In this document: positions 1-8,593 of the stretch, piece by piece
Layout: the number at the start of each line of letters is the position of its first letter
Position numbering within the stretch: the stretch's first letter is position 1
From: Belnapia mucosa
GTDB taxonomy: Bacteria > Pseudomonadota > Alphaproteobacteria > Acetobacterales > Acetobacteraceae
Length of the DNA stretch: 64,000 bases
NCBI RefSeq assembly: GCF_016775475.1
Contig: NZ_JAEUXJ010000004.1
Coordinates: 248,001 to 312,000, forward strand
Direction of reading: 5' to 3'
Made by a program: the position numbers and the translations under genes
Notes under the pieces: model-generated
What the model was told of the DNA's origin: nothing
The model's database searches: none
What the model saw: the letters and a program-made list of their open reading frames with translations, nothing else

Positions 1-474
1 CAGCTTCACGGTATCGATCGTGTAGGTCGCCTTGACCGCGACCTCATGGTACTCGTTCAGCTGCGTCCCCGGCGCCTTGTCCTGGCCCGGATAGAGATAG
101 CCCACATAGCCCACATCCAGCGCGACGCCGGCCAGTTCGAACCGGTAGCCGGCGAGGATGTCGAGTTCCTGCCGCGTGTCGTTCCAGGGATTGGCCAGGA
201 ACTTCGCGTTGCTGACGAAGGTGCCGATATAGAAGCCGCTCTCGTGCTGGATGTCGGCGGTGCCCTGGAAGGCCCAGTTGTTGCGCGTCTGGCTGATGCC
301 GCGGAAGAGGTAGTCGTTCGAGACGGCGGGCGTCAGCGTGACTGTCAGGCCCAGCTGTTCGATCGTGGTCTGCGCCGCCGCCGGGAGCGCCGGCAGCACC
401 AGGGCCGCGGCCGCGATGCAGGCATTGCGGATCGCCGTGAGCGGCCGGGCGAGAAGGCCGGGCTGAATTCTCAT
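1..474 (-). CDS. TorF-family putative porin, 3' end cut by the window
   Basis: This is the N-terminal 158 residues of an outer-membrane beta-barrel of the TorF/Gcw_chp family. It opens with a basic stretch and a hydrophobic signal peptide ending near LPALPAAAQ. The mature part carries the family blocks NDYLFRGISQT and HESGFYIGTFVSNAKF, followed by alternating beta strands. The ATG at 474 is the natural start because the signal peptide follows at once. It lies downstream of glnK-amtB on the same strand, beyond a terminator. This suggests a nitrogen-linked outer-membrane channel, but the substrate is unknown. The C-terminus lies outside the window. Confidence 0.85.
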   Translation of the reverse strand, partial: MRIQPGLLARPLTAIRNACIAAAALVLPALPAAAQTTIEQLGLTVTLTPAVSNDYLFRGISQTRNNWAFQGTADIQHESGFYIGTFVSNAKFLANPWNDTRQELDILAGYRFELAGVALDVGYVGYLYPGQDKAPGTQLNEYHEVAVKATYTIDTVKL

Positions 475-517
475 CTCTGCTTAACCCCCAGGTTTCGATT
501 GGGTAACGTCAATGGAT

Positions 518-554
518 AAAAAAAGGGCCGGAGGGGGCGATCCCCATCCGGCCC
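518..554 (-). terminator. Intrinsic terminator after amtB
   Basis: A perfect 8-bp stem (525-532 paired with 547-554) with a G/C-rich inner part is followed on the minus strand by seven T residues (518-524). It sits 9 bases after the amtB stop codon and ahead of the TorF-type porin gene, so it should end most glnK-amtB transcripts. Confidence 0.85.
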
Positions 555-562
555 ATCCTGGA

Positions 563-1897
563 TCAGGCGATGCGCTCGCCGTGCTGGGTGACGTCGAGAC
601 CCTCGCGCTCCTCCTCCTCCGGCACCCGGAGGCCGACGATCACGTCGGTGACCTTCAGCAGGATGAAGCTGGCGATCGCGGTGTAGCCGATGACGGCGAC
701 GGTCGCGTACACCTGGGTCAGGAACTGGTCGAAGGACCCGCTATAGCCATCCGGCACTGCCGTGGTGGCCGAGAGGGCGCCATAGGCGAAGACGCCGGTC
801 AGCAGGCTGCCGATGATGCCGCAGACGCCATGCACGCCGAAGGCATCGAGGCTGTCGTCATAGCCGCAGAGATGCTTGAGGCCGGTCGCACCCCAGAAGC
901 CGCCGAGGCCCGCGACGACGCCGATGATCAGCGCCGGCACCGGCAGCACGAAGCCGCTGGCGGGGGTGATGGCGACGAGGCCCGCGACCGCGCCGGAGAT
1001 GGCGCCCAGCACGCTCGGCTTGCCCTTGGTCGCCCATTCGGCAAACAGCCAGGTGAGCGCCGCGACGCCCGCCGCGATCTGGGTGACCAGCATCGCCATG
1101 CCCGCGCGCGCGCCGGCCCCACCGGCCGAGCCCGCATTGAAGCCGAACCAGCCCACCCAGAGCAGTGCGGCGCCGATGACCGCCAGCGCCAGGTTGTAGG
1201 GCGACATGTTGTCATGGCCGTAGCCGACGCGCTTGCCGAGGACGAGGGCGCTGACCAGGCCCGCCACGCCGGCATTGATATGGACCACCGTGCCGCCGGC
1301 GAAGTCGAGCGCGCCGAGGGCGAAGATCCAGCCATTCGGATGCCAGACCCAATGGGCGATCGGCGAATAGACCAGCAAGGACCACAGCACGCTGAACAGC
1401 ACCATAGCGCTGAACCGCATGCGGTCGGCGAAGGCGCCGGTGATGAGGGCCGGGGTGATGATGGCGAAGGTCATCTGGAACATCAGGAAGACCGTCTCGG
1501 GGATGGTGAAGGCCACCGCCCCGTCGCCGCTGCCGAGCGTAAAGGGCTTGTCCCAATTCTCGGCCAGGCCTGAGAGGAAGAGCTTCGACAGGTCGCCGAA
1601 CCAGGGGCCGCCCTCGCCGAAGGCGATGCTGTAGCCGGCCACCATCCAGACCACCGTCACCAGCGCGGTGATGGTGAAGCTCTGCATCATGGTCGCCAGC
1701 ACGTTCTTCTTGCGGACCATGCCCGCATAGAACAGCGCCAGGCCGGGGATGGTCATCATCAGCACCAGGGCGGTGCTGATCAGCATCCAGGCGGTGTCGC
1801 CGGTATCGATCTTCGGGCCATCCTGCGCCATGGCCGGTGTCGCGGCGAGCAACGCGACGGCCAGCGGCGCCAGCGCGCGTGCGGGCATCCTCATCAT
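563..1897 (-). CDS. amtB: Ammonium transporter AmtB
   Basis: Inner-membrane ammonium channel of the Amt/Mep/Rh family, about 444 residues. It has a cleavable signal peptide (ALLAATPAMA) and then eleven or so hydrophobic segments. The two conserved pore histidines are visible in GGTVVHINAG and in FGVHGVCG. I chose the ATG at 1897 because AGGGGA lies five bases upstream; an ATG at 1912 is in frame but has a poor ribosome site. It follows glnK by a short gap, the usual glnK-amtB operon in which the PII protein plugs the channel when ammonium is plentiful. Transcription probably starts at the sigma-54 promoter ahead of glnK. Confidence 0.97.
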   Translation of the reverse strand: MMRMPARALAPLAVALLAATPAMAQDGPKIDTGDTAWMLISTALVLMMTIPGLALFYAGMVRKKNVLATMMQSFTITALVTVVWMVAGYSIAFGEGGPWFGDLSKLFLSGLAENWDKPFTLGSGDGAVAFTIPETVFLMFQMTFAIITPALITGAFADRMRFSAMVLFSVLWSLLVYSPIAHWVWHPNGWIFALGALDFAGGTVVHINAGVAGLVSALVLGKRVGYGHDNMSPYNLALAVIGAALLWVGWFGFNAGSAGGAGARAGMAMLVTQIAAGVAALTWLFAEWATKGKPSVLGAISGAVAGLVAITPASGFVLPVPALIIGVVAGLGGFWGATGLKHLCGYDDSLDAFGVHGVCGIIGSLLTGVFAYGALSATTAVPDGYSGSFDQFLTQVYATVAVIGYTAIASFILLKVTDVIVGLRVPEEEEREGLDVTQHGERIA

Positions 1898-1932
1898 TAT
1901 TGTCCCCTGCATCCTACGTGAGCGGTAGCGGC

Positions 1933-2271
1933 CTAGAGCGCCGCGGTATCGGTCTCGCCGGTGCGGATGCGCAACGCGCGCTCCACATCCAGCACGAAGA
2001 TCTTCCCGTCGCCGATCTTGTCGGTGCGGGCGGCCCGGGCGACGGCTTCGAGCACGGCATCCACCAGCTCGTCCGCGACCACGACCTCGATCTTGATCTT
2101 GGGCATGAAACTGACCTGGTACTCGGCACCACGGTAGATTTCCGTCTGCCCCTTCTGGCGGCCGAAGCCCTTCACCTCGGTCACCGTCAGTCCCTGCACT
2201 CCGAGCGGGGTGAGCGCTTCGCGCACCTCGTCCAGCTTGAAGGGCTTGATGAACGCCATCACCAGCTTCAT
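1933..2271 (-). CDS. glnK: PII nitrogen regulatory protein GlnK/GlnB type
   Basis: PII signal protein of 112 residues, the standard family length. It starts MKLVMAFIKPFKLDEV. The T-loop holds Tyr51, the uridylylation site, in the context IYRGAEY, and the C-terminal part keeps the GDGKIFV block of the ATP/2-oxoglutarate site. The ATG at 2271 is preceded by GAGGAG; in-frame codons further upstream encode no family sequence. Its place directly before amtB favours GlnK over GlnB. It should bind AmtB and report nitrogen status to other partners. Confidence 0.97.
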   Translation of the reverse strand: MKLVMAFIKPFKLDEVREALTPLGVQGLTVTEVKGFGRQKGQTEIYRGAEYQVSFMPKIKIEVVVADELVDAVLEAVARAARTDKIGDGKIFVLDVERALRIRTGETDTAAL

Positions 2272-2312
2272 CTGCCCGTATTCCTCCTCAAAGGGTCCCG
2301 GGCGAGCTTGCA

Positions 2313-2328
2313 AACAAATCTCGTGCCA
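2313..2328 (-). promoter_or_regulatory. Sigma-54 (RpoN) promoter of glnK-amtB
   Basis: On the minus strand the sequence reads TGGCACG, four bases, then TTGTT. The RpoN consensus is TGGCACG-N4-TTGCW, so the -24 element is perfect and the -12 element differs only at the C. The spacing of GG to GT is exactly that of GG to GC in RpoN promoters. The predicted start of transcription near 2301 leaves a leader of about 30 bases before glnK. Confidence 0.8.
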
Positions 2329-2378
2329 ACCGGGAACCCCAGGCGGACCGGGCATTCGCGTCACGCAACTTTGCAGTG

Positions 2379-2397
2379 CTGCCGCATTTTGCGGCAG
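2379..2397 (-). promoter_or_regulatory. Inverted repeat, candidate NtrC enhancer site
   Basis: A perfect palindrome with 8-bp arms around TTT, reading CTGCCGCATTTTGCGGCAG. Its ends (TGC and GCA, 17 bases apart) and AT-rich centre match the outline of NtrC sites, whose consensus is TGCAC-N7-GTGCA, but the inner arm bases differ. It is about 85 bases upstream of the predicted sigma-54 start, a sensible enhancer distance. It could instead act on the divergent hydroxylase gene. Confidence 0.5.
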
Positions 2398-2480
2398 GAA
2401 GTCCAGAAGACAGGCGCCATTCGTCCGGCACCCGCAGCAGGGGCATGGACCACCGGCCCGACCCATGGGATGAGCGCGAC

Positions 2481-3764
2481 ATGACATCGATCCCCGAAAT
2501 GGCGGCCTGCGTGATCGGCGCCGGCCCGGTCGGCGCCACCCTCGCCGCGACGCTCGCCGCCGCGGGCCTGCCGGTCGCGGTAGTGGACAATGCCCCGCTG
2601 CCGCCCATGGCCCTGCCGGATTTCGACGGCCGGGCCTATGCCATCGCCCTCACCTCGCAGCGGCTGCTGGCCGCGGCGGGCATCTGGGAGAGGCTGCCGG
2701 CCGAGCCCTGCGCCATCCGCCGCATCCGCGTCGCCGATGGCCGGCCCGGCGAGCCCCCCTCCCCGCTCTCGCTGGCCTTCGATGCCGGGGAGGTCTCGGC
2801 CGATCCCTTTGGCTACATGGTCGAGGCGCGGAGCCTGCGGCTGGCCCTGAACGCCGCCCTGCCGACCCTGCCCAACCTGCATGTCTTCGCGCCGGCGACG
2901 GCGACGGTGGAGCGGCAGGCGGAGGGGGCCACGATCCGGCTCTCGACCGGGGAGGTGCTGCGGGCCCGGCTGGTGGTCGCGGCCGAGGGGCGCAACAGCC
3001 CGCTCCGCCGCGAGGCCGGCATCCGTGCGACCACCCTCGACTACCACCAGATCGGCATGGTCGGCGCCTTCGCGCATGAGCATCCGCATGAGGGCATGGC
3101 GCTCGAGCAGTTCCTGCCGAACGGGCCCTTCGCCCAGCTGCCGCTGGCCGGGCCGGACCGGTTCGGGACTGCGGCCTATCCGCATGCCTCCGCCTTCGTC
3201 TGGGCCGACCGGACGGCGATCGCACGGCGGATGCTGGCGCTGGACGATGACGGCTTCGGGCGGGAGCTGGCACGGCGGCTCGGCGGCCATCTCGGCGCGG
3301 TGCGGCCGATCGGGCGGCGCTGGTCCTACCCGCTCTCCGCCCTGCTGGTGGAGCGCTGGACGGATACCCGCCTCGCCCTGATCGGCGATGCGGCACATGG
3401 GGTGCACCCGATCGCCGGCCAGGGACTCAATCTCGGCTTCCGCGACGTGGCGGCCCTCGCTGAGGAGGTCATCGATGCCTGGAATGCCGGCGGCGATCCC
3501 AGCGCGCCCGGGGTGCTGTCGCGCTACCAGGCACGCCGCCGGCCCGACACGCTGCTGATGCTGACCGGGATGCATGCGCTGGAGCGGTTGTTCGGCAACG
3601 ACTTCACGCCGGTGCGGATCGCCCGCCGGCTCGGCATCGCGGCGGTGGACAGGCTGCCAGGGCTGAAGCGGGCCTTCGCCCGGCAGGCGATGGGGCTGGG
3701 GCCGGGAGTCACGGGGCTGCTGGCAGGGCAGCCCTTGTTGAAGCCGAGCGGCGGGCCGGCCTAG
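2481..3764 (+). CDS. UbiH/UbiF/COQ6-family FAD-dependent hydroxylase
   Basis: Flavoprotein monooxygenase of about 427 residues, probably one of the ring hydroxylases of ubiquinone synthesis. The N-terminus has the dinucleotide-binding motif VIGAGPVGA, and near residue 300 is the second FAD motif, GDAAHGVHPIAGQGLNLGF, typical of the UbiH/VisC family. The ATG at 2481 puts the Rossmann strand at the usual distance from the N-terminus; ATG 2445 is a possible longer start. Which ring position it hydroxylates cannot be read from sequence. It is transcribed away from glnK and its last bases overlap the convergent DUF971 gene. Confidence 0.93.
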   Translation: MTSIPEMAACVIGAGPVGATLAATLAAAGLPVAVVDNAPLPPMALPDFDGRAYAIALTSQRLLAAAGIWERLPAEPCAIRRIRVADGRPGEPPSPLSLAFDAGEVSADPFGYMVEARSLRLALNAALPTLPNLHVFAPATATVERQAEGATIRLSTGEVLRARLVVAAEGRNSPLRREAGIRATTLDYHQIGMVGAFAHEHPHEGMALEQFLPNGPFAQLPLAGPDRFGTAAYPHASAFVWADRTAIARRMLALDDDGFGRELARRLGGHLGAVRPIGRRWSYPLSALLVERWTDTRLALIGDAAHGVHPIAGQGLNLGFRDVAALAEEVIDAWNAGGDPSAPGVLSRYQARRRPDTLLMLTGMHALERLFGNDFTPVRIARRLGIAAVDRLPGLKRAFARQAMGLGPGVTGLLAGQPLLKPSGGPA

Positions 3765-4132
3765 CCCCGCCGCCGTGGCGGCGGGTCCCGGCTCAGCCCC
3801 TTCTCCGCCAGTTCCCGCTCATAGGCGGCCCAACGCTCCGCATGTTCAGCGCCCAGCCGGTGCAGGTAGTCCCAGCTATAGATCCCGCTGTCATGCAGGT
3901 CGTCGAAGGCGATGCGGATGGCGTAGTGGCCGACCGGCTCCAGGCGGAGGATGCCGACCTCGCGCCGGCCGCTGACCAGCACCTTCTGGCCCGGCCCATG
4001 CCCCTGCACCTCGGCCGAGGGGCTTTCGACCCGCAGGTATTCGGCCGGCAGGCTGAAGCGGCTGCCATTGTCGAAGGCAACCTCCAGCAGGCGCTCGGCC
4101 CGCTTCAGCCGGATCTCGGTGGGCGTCGGCAT
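3761..4132 (-). CDS. DUF971 (GBBH-like N-terminal domain) protein
   Basis: Small protein of 123 residues made of one DUF971 domain, the fold found at the N-terminus of gamma-butyrobetaine hydroxylase. Recognisable blocks are FSLPAEYLRVESPSAEVQGHG and the iron-sulphur-associated segment HDSGIYSWDYLHRLG. Stand-alone members have been linked to iron-sulphur metabolism, but the function here is not shown by the sequence. It overlaps the convergent hydroxylase gene by four bases and is one base pair away from the next minus-strand gene, so 5984 to 3761 looks like a single operon. Confidence 0.9.
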   Translation of the reverse strand: MPTPTEIRLKRAERLLEVAFDNGSRFSLPAEYLRVESPSAEVQGHGPGQKVLVSGRREVGILRLEPVGHYAIRIAFDDLHDSGIYSWDYLHRLGAEHAERWAAYERELAEKGLSRDPPPRRRG

Positions 4133-4133
4133 C

Positions 4134-4340
4134 CTAGTCGTCGAGCCGCCGGGCCTCGTCCGGCAGCATGATCGGGATGCCGTCGCGGATCGGATAGGCC
4201 AGCCGCGCCTGGTCGCTGATCAGCTCGCCCGCGGCGCGGTCGTAGCGCAGCGGACCCTTGGTCAGCGGGCAGACCAGGATCTCCAGCAGGGCAGGGTCCA
4301 CCTCGCCCGCGGGCGCGGCATCCTTCGTGATATCGCTCAT
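4134..4340 (-). CDS. Trm112-family small protein
   Basis: A 68-residue protein with the Trm112p core [14 protein letters not shown] and the closing block [17 protein letters not shown]. Bacterial members of this family are small activators or partners of methyltransferases. The single Cys-Pro of the degenerate zinc knuckle is kept and no other cysteine is seen. The ATG at 4340 follows GAGGACCACACC and gives the usual family length. It lies between the Lon-domain gene and the DUF971 gene in a tightly packed minus-strand operon. Confidence 0.9.
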   Translation of the reverse strand: MSDITKDAAPAGEVDPALLEILVCPLTKGPLRYDRAAGELISDQARLAYPIRDGIPIMLPDEARRLDD

Positions 4341-4351
4341 GGTGTGGTCCT

Positions 4352-5020
4352 CTAGCTCGGCCGCCGGCCCGGCGGCGCATCGGCGGATGCCGTGCCATGG
4401 ACGCCCATCTGGAGCAAGGCGATCAGCATCGCGGCGCGGTCGGAGGGCGTCGCCGCCTCCAGCAGGGCCTGCTTCTCCGGCACCTCGAAGGGGCAGACCA
4501 TGGCCAGGGTCAGAACCAGCATCCGGTCCGAGGTCTGCTCGATGGCGTCCCAATTCGCCTCGATCCCGCGCGCCTTGAAGAAGGGGCGCAGCGCGCCGAG
4601 CAGCGCCGGCCGGTCCACCGCCTCCGCCGCGCCGGATTCGAGATCGGTCTGGAAGGGCGCGTAATCCGCCCGGACCCGGCGATAGCCGCGGCGCATCTCC
4701 AGCTCCTCGGCAACCCGGAAGCGGATCATCCCCGTCAGGGTGATGAGGAAGCGCCCGTCCTCGGTCTCGGCGAAGGAGGTCAGGCGCCCGAGGCAGCCGA
4801 TGCGGTAGAGGCCGGGCCCGGTCGCCTCACGCGGCGCGGCCGGGTCGGGCTGGATCATCCCGAACATCCGGCCGGCCGCCAGGCTGTCCTCGGTCATCGC
4901 CAGATAGCGCGGCTCGAAGATATTGAGCGGCAGCCGCCCCTCCGGCAGCAGCAGGGCGCCGGACAGCGGGAAGACCGCGATCTCGGCAGGCAGCGCGGCA
5001 GGATCGATCGGGGCGGCCAC
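4352..5020 (-). CDS. Lon N-terminal (substrate-binding) domain protein
   Basis: Protein of 222 residues consisting only of a LON substrate-binding domain. The early block [20 protein letters not shown] and the following FEPRYLAM are the family hallmark. There is no AAA+ module and no Ser-Lys protease domain, so it is not the Lon protease; it is the short form common in alphaproteobacteria, with an unknown client-binding role. Translation starts at GTG 5020, with no clear ribosome site, and is probably coupled to the thioredoxin gene that ends 10 bases upstream. The pairing with a chaperone-like thioredoxin suggests a protein quality-control operon. Confidence 0.92.
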   Translation of the reverse strand: MAAPIDPAALPAEIAVFPLSGALLLPEGRLPLNIFEPRYLAMTEDSLAAGRMFGMIQPDPAAPREATGPGLYRIGCLGRLTSFAETEDGRFLITLTGMIRFRVAEELEMRRGYRRVRADYAPFQTDLESGAAEAVDRPALLGALRPFFKARGIEANWDAIEQTSDRMLVLTLAMVCPFEVPEKQALLEAATPSDRAAMLIALLQMGVHGTASADAPPGRRPS

Positions 5021-5030
5021 GAAACCCGCG

Positions 5031-5984
5031 CTACCGGAACAGCAGCGAGGACAGCTTGCGCCGTCCCGCCACCGTGGCCGGATCGGCGAAGCCCCAGGCC
5101 TCGAAGAATTTCAGCAGCTGCTTGCGCGCCGCCTCCTCGTTCCAGGTCCGGTCGCGCTTGATTGCATCGAGCAGCGCATCGGCCGCCGCGGCACGGTCGC
5201 CGGCGGCATTCAGCGCCACGGCGAGGTCGATCCGCGCCGCATGGTCGTTCGGATCGGCGGCCAGCCGCGCCTCGAATTCCGCGAGCTGGGCGCGGGCGCG
5301 GCGGCCTTCCGAGGCCAGTTCCAGCGCGCTGCGGATCGAGGCGATGGCGGCATGGTCCGTGATCTTCGGCGGCAGGTTCTCCAGCACCTGCAGCGCCTGC
5401 TCCTCCTGGCCGAGCTCCATCAGGCTGCGGGCGACGCCGGCGAAGGCCTCGGCATTCTCCGGGTCTTCCTGGACCAGCGCGCCATAGAGCTGGAGCGCGC
5501 CCTGGTGGTCGCCCTCCTCGGCGGCGGCCTTGGCCTCGGCCAGCAGGTCCGCGGCCGGCATCTGGCCGCCGGCCAGCTTCAGCAGCCCCTCGACGAAGCG
5601 CTTGATCTCGCCCTCGGGCAGCGCGCCCTGGAAGAGGTCGGCGATCTGGCCCTGCCAGAAGGCGGCGACCGTCGGCACGCTCTGCAGCGGCAGGCCGAGC
5701 TGGGTGAGCTGCTGGACCAGCGCCCGGTTCTTGTCGATATCGATCTTGACCAGCTTCACCCGCCCACCGGCGGCGCGCACCACCTTCTCGATCGTCGGGG
5801 TCAGCGTCTTGCAGGGGCCGCACCAGGTGGCCCAGAAATCGACCAGGATCGGCGTTTGGCGGCTCGCCTCCACCACATCCTGCATGAAGGTCCGCTGATC
5901 GCCATCCTTGATCAGGTCGGCGCCGCCGGCAGGGGCACCCGCGGCGGGGCTGGCCTGGCGGTTCGGGTCGAAGATGACGTCCAT
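5031..5984 (-). CDS. cnoX: Thioredoxin-TPR co-chaperone, CnoX/YbbN type
   Basis: A 317-residue fusion of an N-terminal thioredoxin domain (about 28-130) and a C-terminal TPR-like helical region (about 150-317). The active site is WCGPC with Cys55 and Cys58, so unlike E. coli CnoX, which lacks one cysteine, this one should be redox active. CnoX proteins protect substrates from over-oxidation and pass them to GroEL or DnaK. The start follows AAGGAAC at good spacing. It heads a minus-strand operon with a Lon-domain protein, a Trm112-like protein and a DUF971 protein. Confidence 0.93.
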   Translation of the reverse strand: MDVIFDPNRQASPAAGAPAGGADLIKDGDQRTFMQDVVEASRQTPILVDFWATWCGPCKTLTPTIEKVVRAAGGRVKLVKIDIDKNRALVQQLTQLGLPLQSVPTVAAFWQGQIADLFQGALPEGEIKRFVEGLLKLAGGQMPAADLLAEAKAAAEEGDHQGALQLYGALVQEDPENAEAFAGVARSLMELGQEEQALQVLENLPPKITDHAAIASIRSALELASEGRRARAQLAEFEARLAADPNDHAARIDLAVALNAAGDRAAAADALLDAIKRDRTWNEEAARKQLLKFFEAWGFADPATVAGRRKLSSLLFR

Positions 5985-6082
5985 ATCGGGTGTTCCTTGG
6001 GCTGGCTCATAGATGCGCCGGTATGGCGCAAGGGCAATGGGCAGGGCGCAGATGGTAGGCGCCCGGCCCCGGTTTCAATCCG

Positions 6083-6598
6083 TCAGGCGGCGGGGGGCGG
6101 CAGCTCCAGCACTTCCGGCCGATGGCCCAGGCTTTCGAGGAAGCGCAGCAGATCGGCCGGGCGGATGGCGGTGGTCATGCTGTTCACCAGCGGGTGGAAA
6201 TGCACCCAGGCGTAGCTTCGCAACAATCCGGCATCGAGCACGATCCGCACCGCGCCGGGCGGGGCATTGACCATGCCGAAGGGGGTCACCGAGCCGGGCT
6301 CGACCCCGAGCAGGCGGCGGAGATCCTCGGGCGGGGCCATCTCCACCCGCCCGGCCCCGGCGGCGCGGGCCAGGACGTTGACGGAGACCTTCCGGTCCTC
6401 CTCCAGCACCGCCAGCAGATGCGGACCGGGTCCCGACCTGGCCGGGCGGAGGAAGAGGTTCTTGCTGTGGCCGCCCTGGAGGGTGCCGCGCAGGGCCTGG
6501 CTTTCCGCCACGGTGAAGACCGGGGCGTGCTCGGTGGTCGTCGTCTCGATGCCGAGCGCGGCGAGGCGCGCCAGCAGGCCTTCGGGGGATTCCAGCAT
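6083..6598 (-). CDS. Prolyl-tRNA editing protein, ProXp-ala/PrdX type (YbaK fold)
   Basis: A 171-residue stand-alone editing domain related to the INS domain of ProRS. It should hydrolyse mischarged Ala-tRNA(Pro) in the cytoplasm. Visible features are the catalytic-lysine block GGHSKNLFLR, the central VSVNVLARAAG and the pocket segment PGSVTPFGMVN. The gene starts immediately after the stop of the Bug receptor gene (TGAATG), so the two are probably cotranscribed although their functions are unrelated. Confidence 0.92.
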   Translation of the reverse strand: MLESPEGLLARLAALGIETTTTEHAPVFTVAESQALRGTLQGGHSKNLFLRPARSGPGPHLLAVLEEDRKVSVNVLARAAGAGRVEMAPPEDLRRLLGVEPGSVTPFGMVNAPPGAVRIVLDAGLLRSYAWVHFHPLVNSMTTAIRPADLLRFLESLGHRPEVLELPPPAA

Positions 6599-7576
6599 TC
6601 AGTCCAGCTTCACGTTGTTGGCGCGGATGATGGTGCCCCAGCTCTCCGTCTCGCTGTCGAGCCAGGCGCGGAAGGCGGCCGGGCCCTCGGCCCGGACCTC
6701 GCCGCCCAGGTCGCCGATGCGGCGGGCGATCTCCGGCTGGGCAAGGGTCGCGCGCAGCACCTCGTCCCAGCGGGCGAGCATGGCGGGCGGCGTCCCGCCC
6801 GGCAGCAGCACGCCCTGCCAGGTCCCGCTATCGACCGCAGGCCAGCCGAGCTCCCGGAAGGTGGGCAGCGCCGGGAAGGGCGGCAGCCGGTGCGGGCCGG
6901 AGACGGCGATGCCGCGCAGCGTGCCGTTCTGCACGAAGGGCTGGGTCGCCGTCGCGCCGTTGATGATGAGGTTGGCCTCGCCGCTTCCCGCCGCCGCCAG
7001 CGCCGCGGCGCCGCCACGATAGGGGACGAAGACCGGCTCCACGCCCCAATGCTGGGCCAGCATCAGCGCTGTCAGGTGATTGGCGGCGCCGATGCCGGAA
7101 TGGGCGACATTCACCCGGTTCGGATTGGCCTTGGCGAAGGCGACCAGCCCTGCCGCATCCTGCGCCGGCAGGCTGGGATGCACGGCCAGGATATAGGGCG
7201 CGTAGATCAGCATGGTGGCCGGGGCCAGGTCGCGCCGGATGTCGAAGGGCAGGCGGCTGTACAGGCTCGGCGCGGTCGCCAGGATGCCGGCATCGATCAG
7301 CAGGATGGTATGGCCATCCGGCGCCGCCTTCGCCACCGCATCGGCGCCGAGATTGCCCGCCGCGCCGGGCCGGTTCTCCACCACCACCGACTGGCCGAGC
7401 TGTCGGGTCAGCTCGGGCGCCAGGATGCGGGCCAGGATGTCGCTGGTGCCGCCCGGGGCGAAGGGCACGATGATGCGGATCGTGTGATCGAAGGCCGGCT
7501 GGGCGAGCGTCGGCGCTGCCAGCGGAAGCGACAGCAGGGCCGGCGCGGAGGCCAGCAGGCGGCGGCGATGCAGCAT
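6599..7576 (-). CDS. Bug-family tripartite tricarboxylate transporter receptor
   Basis: Periplasmic solute-binding protein of 325 residues. It has an RR-containing signal peptide (LLASAPALLSLPLAAPTLAQ) and the Bug opening IRIIVPFAPGGTSDILARI, followed by VVENRPGAAGNLGADAVAKA. These proteins bind small carboxylates for TctABC-like carriers. No TctA or TctB gene is nearby, so it is an orphan receptor. The ATG at 7576 is preceded by GGGAGAGAG. A start upstream of 7576 would remove the signal peptide from the N-terminus. Confidence 0.93.
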   Translation of the reverse strand: MLHRRRLLASAPALLSLPLAAPTLAQPAFDHTIRIIVPFAPGGTSDILARILAPELTRQLGQSVVVENRPGAAGNLGADAVAKAAPDGHTILLIDAGILATAPSLYSRLPFDIRRDLAPATMLIYAPYILAVHPSLPAQDAAGLVAFAKANPNRVNVAHSGIGAANHLTALMLAQHWGVEPVFVPYRGGAAALAAAGSGEANLIINGATATQPFVQNGTLRGIAVSGPHRLPPFPALPTFRELGWPAVDSGTWQGVLLPGGTPPAMLARWDEVLRATLAQPEIARRIGDLGGEVRAEGPAAFRAWLDSETESWGTIIRANNVKLD

Positions 7577-7717
7577 CGGTCTCTCTCCCGGCGGTCGTTG
7601 CGCCCAGCCTAGCACCGGCGGCGCCGGGCCCAAACCCGTCCATCCCGGCGCGGGTCTAGGCGCGGGCGGTGCCGCTGCTACCATCCGCCCCCTCACCCCC
7701 CCCAAGGAGCCACGGCC

Positions 7718-8593
7718 ATGAGCGATCCCGCGGATTACGTGCCCCCCAAGGTCTGGACTTGGAACAAGGCCAGCGGTGGCCGCTTCGCCAATATCAACCG
7801 CCCCATCGCCGGCCCGACCCATGAGAAGGAGCTGCCGGTCGGCCGCCATCCGCTCCAGCTCTACTCGCTCGGCACGCCGAACGGCGTGAAGGTGACGATC
7901 ATGCTGGAGGAGCTGCTGGCCCTCGGGCATAGCGGGGCCGAATACGATGCTTGGCTGATCAAGATCGGTGAGGGCGACCAGTTCGGCAGCGGCTTCGTCG
8001 CCATCAACCCGAATTCCAAGATCCCCGCCCTGCTCGACCGCAGCGGGCCGGAGCCGATCCGCGTCTTCGAATCGGGCGCCATCCTCATGCATCTCGCCGA
8101 GAAATTCGGCGCCTTCCTGCCGAAGGAGGTGGCGAAGCGCGCCGAATGCCTGTCCTGGCTGTTCTGGCAGATGGGCTCGGCGCCCTATCTCGGCGGCGGG
8201 TTCGGGCATTTCTACGCCTATGCGCCGACCAAGATGGAATACCCGATCGACCGCTTCGCCATGGAGACCAAGCGCCAGCTCGACGTGCTCGACCGGCGCC
8301 TGGCCGAGAGCGAGTATCTGGGCGGCGCGGACTACACCATCGCCGATATCGCGGTCTTCCCCTGGTATGGCGGGCTGGTGAAGGGCTGGCTCTATGGCGC
8401 CGCGGAGTTCCTCGACGTGCAGTCCTACAAGCATGTCAACCGCTGGGCCGACCAGATCCATGCCCGCCCCGCCGTGCAGCGCGGCCGCATGGTCAACCGC
8501 GTCCAGGGCGAGCCCTCGAGCCAGCTCCACGAGCGGCATGAGGCCAGCGACTTCGAGACCAGGACGCAGGACAAGCTCGCCCCTCAGGGCTGA
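7718..8593 (+). CDS. yghU: Glutathione-dependent disulfide-bond oxidoreductase YghU
   Basis: Nu-class glutathione transferase of 291 residues with the long N-terminal arm of YghU (VWTWNKASGGRFANINRPI). The thioredoxin-like half includes QLYSLGTPNGVKVTIMLEE and the cis-Pro segment NPNSKIPALLD with ESGAI for glutathione binding. The helical half includes YTIADIAVFPWY. The family reduces disulfides using two glutathione molecules. AAGGAG precedes the ATG. Its 3' end overlaps by ten bases the end of a convergent membrane protein gene. Confidence 0.95.
   Translation: MSDPADYVPPKVWTWNKASGGRFANINRPIAGPTHEKELPVGRHPLQLYSLGTPNGVKVTIMLEELLALGHSGAEYDAWLIKIGEGDQFGSGFVAINPNSKIPALLDRSGPEPIRVFESGAILMHLAEKFGAFLPKEVAKRAECLSWLFWQMGSAPYLGGGFGHFYAYAPTKMEYPIDRFAMETKRQLDVLDRRLAESEYLGGADYTIADIAVFPWYGGLVKGWLYGAAEFLDVQSYKHVNRWADQIHARPAVQRGRMVNRVQGEPSSQLHERHEASDFETRTQDKLAPQG

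Noticed and set aside
512..1573. Open frame of about 350 codons on the plus strand
   Set aside because: Antisense to amtB, His/Asp/Gly-rich, no start signal and no known domain.
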